From the NCBI GenBank assembly GCA_017470605.1, contig JAFUYH010000021.1, forward strand, positions 97,079 through 161,078: a stretch of DNA of 64,000 bases, read 5' to 3'. Position 1 is the first letter of the stretch. Each line of letters starts with the position of its first letter. Both the position numbers and the translations under genes were made by a program. Shown here one piece after another: positions 58,497 through 64,000 of the stretch. The stretch comes from Treponema sp. (lineage in GTDB: Bacteria; Spirochaetota; Spirochaetia; Treponematales; Treponemataceae). The notes under the pieces are model-generated. The model searched no databases. It was not told where the DNA came from and saw only the letters and a program-made list of their open reading frames with translations.

Positions 58497-58601
58497 TCAA
58501 ACCAATGAGACACGGCGCTCGGCTTTTTGTGGCCAGCGACTTTAATTTGTGTTTTGTATTTTCACTTTAGCAAATAAATTTTTATTTGTCATTAAACTGT
58601 T

Positions 58602-58620
58602 AGTTTAAAATTAGCACTTA
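58602..58620. promoter_or_regulatory. Palindromic motif shared with 61128, probable operator
   Basis: AAACTGTTAGTTTAAAATTAG here and at 61128 (only the first 13 bases are palindromic: AAACT-GTT-AGTTT). Both copies lie upstream of minus-strand gene sets that include XRE regulators. Confidence 0.45.
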
Positions 58621-58627
58621 TAATAAA

Positions 58628-58670
58628 AAAAGCACCGGAATCCGTTCCGAAGAACTTCAACCGGTGCCCC
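58628..58670 (-). terminator. Minus-strand intrinsic terminator
   Basis: On the minus strand GCACCGG ... CCGGTGC is followed by TTTTTTTATT. An inner GGAA/TTCC pair strengthens it. It would end transcription coming from 59-61 kb. Confidence 0.7.
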
Positions 58671-58679
58671 AGATTTGCA

Positions 58680-59010
58680 GTTTCCAACTGATATAGAAAT
58701 AACTGTTGAACTTTTTAAGTTTTTAATTGTTCCTTAATTGTTAAAAAGCCATCGACATTCAAAAAGATAAAACCAAGAATACGGAAAATCCGGTTTATAA
58801 AATATTATAGTTTTATATTTTTAAAGGCCCTAATCTTCGTAGGCCATCTCTTATCTCACGGCCATGTTATTCTGTTAGATGGAGGTCTTACCCTCCTGGC
58901 GCGGATACCAGCTGGAACTTAGTTTGAAAAAACTGATAATCAAAAGATTAAAAGTATTTTCCAAACCAAGTGTGTTTTCCCCACTAGAAAAACACCTTTC
59001 CTGCATATCT
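58680..59010. other. Gene-free, hairpin-rich stretch, possible structured RNA
   Basis: No open frame of note. Between 58826 and 58911 stems follow one another: GGCCCTA/TAGGCC (58826-58845), an alternative GGCC/GGCC pairing (to 58863), GGAGG/CCTCC (58881-58896), CTGG/CCAG (58896-58911). The possibility of alternative GGCC pairing suggests a switchable RNA. I do not recognise a known riboswitch class. Confidence 0.4.
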
Positions 59011-59018
59011 GTACTATA

Positions 59019-59104
59019 TGTGTAGGGCAAAAACGCGAGCAGTGGCGCAGCGTTTTTGGCCGGTGTTCAACCGATAGTTTTAGCACATTCGTGCTAAAAC
59101 TATC
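59019..59104 (+). repeat. Family-A two-hairpin element
   Basis: TGTGTA; hairpin 1 CAAAAACGC/GCGTTTTTG (59028-59058) with loop GAGCAGTGGCGCA; CCGGTGTTCAACC; hairpin 2 GATAGTTTTAGCAC/GTGCTAAAACTATC (59073-59104), abutting the stop codon of the 59105 gene. Confidence 0.8.
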
Positions 59105-59515
59105 CTACAATAGTCCTTCCGGCAATTCATAGTCAATTTTGTGAGTAGCATTGAAAGCTGTAAGTTCATCACGAACAGATTCAAGCTCACGGTTAAGCTG
59201 CTTTTTCAATCCAATCAGAGAAAGACCAAAAGTCTCGTCGGTTAGCATTGGATAGTTGTAAGTAGTAACTTTTACACGCTTGTAGTTTCCCTTTTCATCC
59301 ATGTGCTCATAATCATATTCAAGACTTTCTGATTCTGATTCAACAGTTCTCTCCATATTGATCTGATATTCAACAACAGAGAGTTTTGATTTTATTGCAG
59401 CTTCTTTAAAAAGCAGATTATGACCTTCGCGGTTTGCTTTTTCAATTGCTGTATTTAATTCAAGAATTGCATCTGTGAGAGTAAACATTCTCTTCACAAC
59501 ATCTTCATAACTCAT
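59105..59515 (-). CDS. Unknown protein, N-terminus disrupted by an upstream element
   Basis: The ATG-started frame (136 residues, MSYEDVVKRMFTLTDAILEL ... DYELPEGLL) is helical and charged. The same frame extends upstream as LPSSIHDYPHQISFKGKVPE, AEEIAAKRAEKVAALDG to about 59625, where a family-A hairpin element interrupts it; beyond the element a start with AGGAGG is at 59742. So the original gene was about 200 codons. It has features of a phage or mobile-element protein but I cannot name a family. Confidence 0.55.
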   Translation of the reverse strand: MSYEDVVKRMFTLTDAILELNTAIEKANREGHNLLFKEAAIKSKLSVVEYQINMERTVESESESLEYDYEHMDEKGNYKRVKVTTYNYPMLTDETFGLSLIGLKKQLNRELESVRDELTAFNATHKIDYELPEGLL

Positions 59516-59624
59516 ACCATCAAGAGCAGCAACTTTTTCAGCACGTTTTGCTGCAATTTCTTCAGCTTCAGGAACTTTACCCTTAAATGAAATCTGATGA
59601 GGATAATCATGGATAGATGAAGGT

Positions 59625-59688
59625 AAATGCTAAAAAATTGCTCCAAGCTTTCGCAATTTTTTTTAACGCATTTGCTATTTTGATATTC
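59625..59688 (-). repeat. Family-A half element interrupting the 59105 gene
   Basis: Arms AAAAAATTGC (59632-59641) and GCAATTTTTT (59653-59662) with loop TCCAAGCTTTC, then AACGCATTTGCTATT, matching hairpin 2 of the 59753 element in opposite orientation. Confidence 0.7.
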
Positions 59689-59752
59689 AATTGCTGATTC
59701 TTTCTTAAGCTCAGCTCCAATATTGCTTTTTGTAGTGTCATTTTTCTTTCCT

Positions 59753-59827
59753 CCTGTGTAAGGCCGCTGGCGGCCGGTGTTCAATAGCAAACCGTTAAGA
59801 AAATTGCGAAAGCAATTTTTAGGTTTA
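59753..59827 (+). repeat. Family-A two-hairpin element
   Basis: CCTGTGTA; hairpin 1 GGCCGC-TG-GCGGCC (59762-59775); CGGTGTTCAATAGCAAACCG; hairpin 2 AAAATTGC-GAAA-GCAATTTT within an outer AAACC/GGTTT pair. Near-identical in its left part to the minus-strand copy at 57550. Confidence 0.8.
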
Positions 59828-59952
59828 CCTTATCTTTATGGTTATAAGATACTGGAGGCTTTAAGAAAAAGCATTAAACTTGTAATTTAATCCTTATACA
59901 ACTGAAACTTCTTACTGATGGAATGAGCAGCATCATCCTGCAGAGGCTTAAA

Positions 59953-60032
59953 CCTGTGTAGGAAGCAAAAAGCGAAAACTTGGAGCGTTTTGCTTCCGGT
60001 GTTCTATCGAAAACTTCTGAAAGAAGTTTTCC
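59953..60032 (+). repeat. Family-A two-hairpin element
   Basis: CCTGTGTA; hairpin 1 GGAAGCAAAA/TTTTGCTTCC (59961-59997) with loop containing CTTGGAGC; GGTGTTCTAT; hairpin 2 CGAAAACTTC/GAAGTTTTC (60008-60031). Confidence 0.85.
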
Positions 60033-60314
60033 GACCTTTCCGACTGTGCAGCGGCCTTCGCCGTTTTCGTCCACCCATTCAGGAGTAAGCTCTGTAAGAC
60101 AGGCATCATTTATCATTCCAAAATCCTGGTTTTCAACCAGCCCAAGTTCTATAGCCATATCGCGAGCCTGCAGCAATTTATTCAGATTTTTTGCTTCACA
60201 GATTGTTTTTGTAATGCGACCATTCAAATAGTCGTCATAGATTTCCCGGTCCAGGTCAAAAGAAACATGTACCTTTCCATCCTGTTCCATAAGATTTCTT
60301 TTGATAAGCCAGAT

Positions 60315-60380
60315 ACGGTCGGTCAAGGCACGCTTCGCTCAAGGCCTTGACTCTCCCGTTTTTAGGGTTTGTAATAAACC
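60315..60380. repeat. Family-B palindromic element
   Basis: Inner arms TCAAGGC/GCCTTGA with the ACGCTTCGCT loop, outer partial pairing ACGG/CCCGT (60315-60359), and a short GGTTT/AAACC hairpin (60366-60380). It shifts the frame of the host gene. Confidence 0.75.
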
Positions 60381-60412
60381 ATAAATCCAGTATCCCTCTG
60401 CACAATGAGCAA

Positions 60413-60492
60413 CCTGTGTAGGTTCCAAAAGGCGAAGACTTGGAGCGTTTTGGAACCGGTGTTCTATGGAAAACTTCTGAAAGAAGTTTTCC
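60413..60492 (+). repeat. Family-A two-hairpin element
   Basis: CCTGTGTA; hairpin 1 GGTTCCAAAA/TTTTGGAACC (60421-60457) with loop containing CTTGGAGC; GGTGTTCTAT; hairpin 2 GGAAAACTTC/GAAGTTTTCC (60468-60492). Same as the 59953 copy except that the hairpin 1 stem is changed on both sides. Confidence 0.85.
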
Positions 60493-60604
60493 ACCTTCCG
60501 CCAAGCTTTCCTGCAGAAAGATGCAAATCCTTTCTGATAATAAATAATCTTCGCATTCCCATAAAGCTGTTTTCCTTTTGAACTGGTGACAAATTGTCAC
60601 CGAC

Positions 60605-61090
60605 TCATATTTCAAGTTCATTCCTGATTTCTTTCATTGCCTGTTCAAAATCCTGAACTCGACCTTCTTCAATATCTGCCAGCCCTTCAAGCAATTGATT
60701 AACTAGAGTTCTATAAGTTTTATATTCAGGAGTATTTTCGCGCACCTGCAAATCAGAAAAATCAATCTGCTTCAGAACATACAAATCTTCTACGTGACAA
60801 TTATATAGTTTGGAAAGAATATCAAAGTTCTCAATACAAGGAATATTCTTACACTTTTCATTTTCCCAGGCATAAATTGCCACCGGCGTATACAAGTTCG
60901 TCAAGGCACGCTTCGCTTAAAGCCTTGACAAACTTGTTTGCCAGCTTCCGCTGTCATCAAATCCAAAAATCTCCTGCAGCTGCTTTACGCTATATCCATT
61001 TTTATTTCGCAGTTCTTTTAGGAGTCTTGAGGTAGTCGGTATATCAACGACAGTCCGTTTTGCTGGTTTAATTGAATATGAATATTCCAT
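60605..61090 (-). pseudogene. XRE-type regulator interrupted by a family-B element
   Basis: From ATG 61090 the frame reads MEYSYSIKPAKRTVVDIPTT, RLLKELRNKNGYSVKQLQEI, FGFD, then element text with a TAA stop (SLSRL-stop-AKRAL), then VAIYAWENEKCKNIPCIENF, SKLYNCHVEDLYVLKQI and an acidic C-terminus (EEGRVQDFEQAMKEIRNELE). It is a relative of the regulator at 57665, which carries an insertion near the same point. The element creates a stop instead of an open passage, so only a truncated product or a restart (TTG 60904) is possible. Confidence 0.65.
60892..60953. repeat. Family-B palindromic element inside the XRE regulator
   Basis: Arms ACAAGTTCGTCAAGGC (60892-60907) and GCCTTGACAAACTTGT (60922-60937), one mismatch, loop ACGCTTCGCTTAAA, then a small CAGC/GCTG hairpin (60942-60953). 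Confidence 0.8.
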
Positions 61091-61127
61091 ACAAACATTA
61101 TAAAAGGAATCTGCAGAAAGAAACAGT

Positions 61128-61148
61128 AAACTGTTAGTTTAAAATTAG
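61128..61148. promoter_or_regulatory. Palindromic motif shared with 58602, probable operator
   Basis: AAACTGTTAGTTT followed by AAAATTAG, located 40 bp upstream of the minus-strand XRE gene start. The identical motif at 58602 points to a common regulator, possibly one of the XRE proteins. Confidence 0.45.
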
Positions 61149-61318
61149 AAGCCTACTGTCGGGTTTTAGCCCGAAGGTTTCAGCATTTTAAGCAAACATT
61201 TTAAGCAAAAAATGTAGTTTTCTGAAATTTACTGAAATTTTTGAATTGAAAAATATGTAAAAACGGTGCTAAATTGTGCATATTGTGACATGTTGAAACT
61301 GATATTGGCGAAAAAGTA

Positions 61319-61606
61319 AACCTCTTTGACCCGACCTTCCTCGAAAACATCAGCAAAATGAAAGAAAAGAACCTCGCCGTAGAAATCCTCAAAAAGCTGA
61401 TTGATGAACAGGTTAAAGTTTACAAGCGCACAAACCTTGTAAAATTAGAAGCCTTCAGCGAACTCATTCAGCAGACCCTGAACCGCTACTTAAACGGAAT
61501 GCTCACAAATGAAGACCTTGTTGCCCTTACAAAAGAACTTACCGAAACTCCTCGTAATACTCCCTCGCAAATCCAAACTCCCGCTCCCCAAAAAGCGCCA
61601 GCGTAA
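61319..61606 (+). pseudogene. C-terminal fragment of a type I restriction subunit (HsdR)
   Basis: The frame reads NLFDPTFLENISKMKEKNLA, VEILKKLIDEQVKVYKRTNL, FSELIQQTLNRYLNGMLTNE, the conserved C-terminal assembly domain of HsdR. Just upstream DIGEKV is in another frame, so a frameshift and loss of the nuclease and helicase domains have occurred. The tail is Pro-rich (TPSQIQTPAPQKAPA). It is debris of a deleted restriction locus and converges with the permease gene. Confidence 0.8.
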
Positions 61607-61659
61607 TCTCCTCAAAATCCGCTGCATTCACGATTGCATCGCAAGCAAGCCTTGTAATG

Positions 61660-62379
61660 TCACCCCTGATGATTCTGCCTTTTTTCAATAGCTCTTGCCG
61701 CAAGACTCAAAATCCAGCAGACAAAAAAGTACATCATAAAAATTACAAAATAGACTGCAATGCTGGCTGTTGGAATGGTCAGGCGATTAGCTTCTATAAT
61801 TTGCTGTCCGATTTTTACAACTTCTATTACGCCCACAAAAACTACCAGAGATGTGGTTTTAATCATGCGGGTAATCAGGTTCATGGAAAGAGGAATCAGG
61901 GATTGCAGAGTCTGCGGGAAGACGATGTAAAAGAAAATCTGACGTTCTGTAAGGCCTATGGCGCGGCCGCTTTCGTATTGATGCGCAGGAACGCTTTCCA
62001 GAGCACCGCGAACCAAATCTCCCATTTCGGCAGTTCCCCAGAGTGTAAAAACCAGAATACTTGCAGCTTCCCCGCTCAGAGAAATGCTGAACATGCGGGT
62101 AAGTCCGTAGTAAGCAAGAAAAAGCAGAACCATCTGGGGCATAATCCTCATAAATTCCAGATAGATTCGGCAAATGATTTTTATGGCGCGGTTTTTTACC
62201 GTCATCAACATTCCAAATAAAAATCCCAGAATGATGGAAAAAGCAACAGAAACGAGGGCAATCCATACAGTTACCCAAAGGCCGCCGAGCAGGCGCAGAG
62301 AGTTTGTTCCCATGCCGAGCACACTGAAAGCCTGCCGGATGGCCTCAAATGCATTTATACTAACGTCCGAACTGGCCAT
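61660..62379 (-). CDS. Amino-acid ABC transporter permease (second of pair)
   Basis: A 239-residue permease of the HisM/GlnP family. Start at 62379 (MASSDVSINAFEAIRQAFSV) with AAGGAGG 8 nt upstream; it overlaps the preceding permease by 20 bp. Five membrane segments and the EAA loop ESGRAIGLTERQIFFYIVFP, PQTLQSLIPLSMNLI that docks the ATPase are visible. It forms the membrane channel with the next gene; ATPase (26873) and binding protein (30742) are encoded elsewhere in the window. Confidence 0.9.
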   Translation of the reverse strand: MASSDVSINAFEAIRQAFSVLGMGTNSLRLLGGLWVTVWIALVSVAFSIILGFLFGMLMTVKNRAIKIICRIYLEFMRIMPQMVLLFLAYYGLTRMFSISLSGEAASILVFTLWGTAEMGDLVRGALESVPAHQYESGRAIGLTERQIFFYIVFPQTLQSLIPLSMNLITRMIKTTSLVVFVGVIEVVKIGQQIIEANRLTIPTASIAVYFVIFMMYFFVCWILSLAARAIEKRQNHQG

Positions 62380-63019
62380 AGCGCAGCCTCCTTTCCGCAA
62401 AGGCCGCTAAAGCCGAAACCGGCAGCAGCAGAATAAAATATGCAATACAGAGCAAAAGCAGGGCTTCTTCCGTCTTGTAATAAAGCCCGATTAAATCTTT
62501 TGCAACGTACATCAGGTCTGCAAGGGCAACCGCAGAAAAAACCGAAGTTTCCTTAATCATAAACATAACGTTGGCACAAAAACCTGGAATGGAAACAGAA
62601 ACAGCCTGCGGCAAAATTACATACTGAGTAACCTGACGGGGAGTAAGTCCAATGCACTGGGCAGATTCAATCTGAACTTTTGAAACCGATTCCAGAGCGG
62701 AACGGAAAGTTTCTTCCATGTAGGAACCGCCCAAAAAGGTAAGGCCTATGATTGCACACTGCACGGAAGAGAGTTTAACTCCCATTCGCGGAAAAGCAAA
62801 ATATAAAAAGAAAAGTTGAATAAGAAGCGGTGTGTTCCGTGAAAATTCTATATAGATATTTGTGATTTGACGCAAAACCGGAATTTTAAAATATTTTATG
62901 AGCGCACAGATTAGCCCCACCATAAAGGAAAGAAGAATACCGATTAAGGCAAGCTTTAAAGTGAGCCAGGCTGCCTGAGTATACATAGGAATAACTTTTT
63001 GAATGAAGGCAAAATCCAT
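62360..63019 (-). CDS. Amino-acid ABC transporter permease (first of pair)
   Basis: A 219-residue permease: MDFAFIQKVIPMYTQAAWLT, EFSRNTPLLIQLFFLYFAFP (RNTP motif) and the EAA loop VQIESAQCIGLTPRQVTQYV, LPQAVSVSIPGFCANVMFMI. The arrangement is that of polar amino-acid uptake systems with two adjacent permeases. No Shine-Dalgarno is obvious before the ATG; the upstream gap to tcdA is 31 bp, so it may be transcribed from the tcdA promoter. Confidence 0.9.
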   Translation of the reverse strand: MDFAFIQKVIPMYTQAAWLTLKLALIGILLSFMVGLICALIKYFKIPVLRQITNIYIEFSRNTPLLIQLFFLYFAFPRMGVKLSSVQCAIIGLTFLGGSYMEETFRSALESVSKVQIESAQCIGLTPRQVTQYVILPQAVSVSIPGFCANVMFMIKETSVFSAVALADLMYVAKDLIGLYYKTEEALLLLCIAYFILLLPVSALAAFAERRLRYGQFGR

Positions 63020-63050
63020 TAGGCAATTTTATTTTTTTTAGTTGCCTTAG

Positions 63051-63803
63051 TCAATGCTTGGTGTCTTGCCTTTGCCGCCTTGCCTTTGCACCAGGCTTGT
63101 CAGCGCACAGATCCTTTATGACTTCGGATGCAATAATCAGGCCTGCAACAGAAGGAACAAAGGCGCAGCTGCCCGGGGCTGGAGAATTTCCCTTTAATTC
63201 GCCGGTGCCGCAGGCCGTTACAGGCTTCTCTTTTGAATAAACCACCTTTACGTCAGTCAGTCCCCTTTTTTTACATTCCTGCCTCATTACACGCGCAAGA
63301 GGACAGACAGAAGTCTGCGATATATCAGCAACTTCAAAAGCAGTGGGGGCAAGTTTGTTTCCTGCTCCCATGCTGCAGATAATCGGAACACCTGCTGCCT
63401 TTGCCTGTGAAATTAAGGCAAGTTTTGCACTGACAGTATCTACAGCATCAATTACATAATCATATTGAGAAAAATCAAAGAGATTTTGAGTTTCCGGCAG
63501 ATAAAAACACTGGAAGGTACGCACTTGGGCAGCAGGATTTATGTCTAAAATCCTTTCCTTCATCACTTCAACCTTGGCACGCCCAAGTGTAGAATGAAGA
63601 GCAATTATCTGACGGTTCAGATTTGTAAGGGAAACAGTATCATTATCAATTAAATCCAGCTTAAAAATTCCACTGCGGGCAAGGGCTTCTGCAACATGAC
63701 CTCCAACTCCGCCTATCCCAAAAACTGCCACCCGGGCCGCCTTTAGCCTTTCCATGGCCACACTTCCCAGCAGTCCTTCTGTCCTTGAAAATTCATTGAG
63801 CAT
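63051..63803 (-). CDS. tcdA: tRNA threonylcarbamoyladenosine dehydratase
   Basis: A 250-residue ThiF/E1-like enzyme that cyclises t6A37 in tRNA to ct6A using ATP. MLNEFSRTEGLLGSVAMERL starts it; nucleotide-binding VAVFGIGGVGGHVAEALARS, DNDTVSLTNLNRQIIALHST and the TcdA-type segment RVMRQECKKRGLTDVKVVYS, KEKPV follow. Length and motif order fit the family (about 250-270). A TAAAAT -10 (63810-63815) with GTGACA 17 nt upstream ends 6 nt before the ATG, so the transcript is probably leaderless. Confidence 0.9.
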   Translation of the reverse strand: MLNEFSRTEGLLGSVAMERLKAARVAVFGIGGVGGHVAEALARSGIFKLDLIDNDTVSLTNLNRQIIALHSTLGRAKVEVMKERILDINPAAQVRTFQCFYLPETQNLFDFSQYDYVIDAVDTVSAKLALISQAKAAGVPIICSMGAGNKLAPTAFEVADISQTSVCPLARVMRQECKKRGLTDVKVVYSKEKPVTACGTGELKGNSPAPGSCAFVPSVAGLIIASEVIKDLCADKPGAKARRQRQDTKH

Positions 63804-63857
63804 AAGATGATTTTACCGAGCTGAAAAAAACTTGTCACTAAGGATATTATAGGGCAA

Positions 63858-64000
63858 ATGCATTATAAAGTTTGCACATTTAAATCTGATGGATGTCCGT
63901 TACACCAAGGCTTGGAAAAGGCGGTTGAGCATTTTTTGCGAGGAAATCCTGCGGTTTTTTGCAGGCAAAAATCCTCGGATTTCTTCTATGGCAGTCGCCA
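63858..64000 (+). CDS. Start of an unknown gene (runs off the window)
   Basis: ATG 63858, preceded by AGGG at 63851, opens MHYKVCTFKSDGCPLHQGLE, KAVEHFLRGNPAVFCRQKSS, FFYGSR and stays open to the edge. No family is recognisable from 47 residues. A hairpin with near-complementary arms GAGGAAATCCTGC and GCAGGCAAAAATCCTC lies inside the frame at about 63939-63977, which makes a coding role less certain. Confidence 0.35.
   Translation, partial: MHYKVCTFKSDGCPLHQGLEKAVEHFLRGNPAVFCRQKSSDFFYGSR

Larger units (their letters stand above)
59874..60621 (-). pseudogene. Unknown gene split by three palindromic elements
   Basis: Starting at 60621, overlapping the end of the XRE gene, the frame reads MNLKYESVTICHQFKRKTAL, ECEDYLLSERICIFLQESLA, then an element (60413-60492), CRGILDLWFITNPKNG, a family-B element (60315-60359) that shifts the frame, DRIWLIKRNLMEQDGKVHVS, LDREIYDDYLNGRITKTICE, ELGLVENQDFGMINDACLTE, and a third element (59953-60032) before the end. 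Removing the elements would leave roughly 200 codons of one protein. The family is not recognised. Confidence 0.5.

Noticed and set aside
58880..58915. Known riboswitch in the gene-free block
   Set aside because: Stems are present but I could not match the conserved core of any class I know, so only 'possible structured RNA' is claimed.
57550..59827. attC sites, because GCGTTAA and AACGC boxes occur in the family-A elements
   Set aside because: The boxes are not consistently placed at both ends, the elements lie inside genes as often as between them, and they occur in both orientations.
57359..60953. CRISPR array, suggested by regularly recurring repeats
   Set aside because: Repeats are palindromic pairs with varying stems, irregular spacing and both orientations; there are no uniform spacers and no cas genes.

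Overview
The window looks like a chromosomal segment of a treponeme-like spirochaete, probably a gut or rumen commensal. The taxonomic call is an inference from gene content: low-GC DNA, many signal-peptide lipoproteins (two with BspA-type leucine-rich repeats), several Rpn/PD-(D/E)XK 'putative transposase' genes of the kind abundant in Treponema, and a transmembrane-receptor/LuxR regulator of 7TMR-DISM type. Several genes appear leaderless, with a -10 box ending exactly 6 nt before the ATG.

Layout. 0-5.4 kb holds housekeeping genes on the minus strand (aspS start, a secreted glycoside hydrolase, a hemolysin-III-like membrane protein, rlmB, a SEC-C/YchJ-type protein). 5.5-18.9 kb is a duplicated surface locus: a leucine-rich-repeat lipoprotein followed by a ~750-residue repeat lipoprotein, present twice, interleaved with Rpn nuclease genes and three glycosyltransferase-2 copies in three states (full length, internally deleted, and a 46-codon stub). 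One Rpn gene is followed by two extra copies of only its C-terminal part, arranged as a cassette array. 19-21 kb is a GntR/ABC operon with palindromic operators. 21-23 kb is a membrane-receptor/response-regulator/LuxR protein split by a 10-G tract, so probably phase variable. 23-36.8 kb holds two lipoproteins, an amino-acid ABC ATPase and binding protein (a permease pair lies at 61.7-63.0 kb), an epimerase, a two-component system, a copper ATPase with a C-terminal chaperone domain that has its own ribosome binding site, two chromate-transporter halves and a PrsW-like membrane protease.

Accessory region. An initiator tRNA at 36.9 kb is followed by the N-terminal half of a tyrosine integrase. 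The C-terminal half of a different integrase lies at 48.7-49.2 kb. Between them is a defence island: a small unknown pair, a DpnII-type restriction-modification set with an extra endonuclease-like gene, a GmrSD-like protein, a DUF4238 gene broken by an in-frame TGA, a DUF4365-like protein and an unrecognised 356-codon frame. HigBA, a degenerate tyrosine recombinase beside an 18-bp-arm palindrome, a lipoprotein and three genes of unknown function (the last with a SLOG/DUF2493 domain) follow up to 55.2 kb.

From 55.3 to 61.1 kb the sequence is crowded with hairpin elements. At least two families recur: one is 'CCTGTGTA-hairpin-CGGTGTTC-hairpin', the other has a conserved ACGCTTCGCT loop. Their stem sequences differ from copy to copy yet remain paired, and some copies sit inside reading frames, including in-frame inside a metallophosphoesterase and an XRE regulator. 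This nest of palindromic elements is the strongest unexplained structure in the window, followed by the Rpn C-terminal cassette array and the poly-G regulator. The right end returns to ordinary genes: an HsdR remnant, an amino-acid permease pair, tcdA and the start of an unknown frame.
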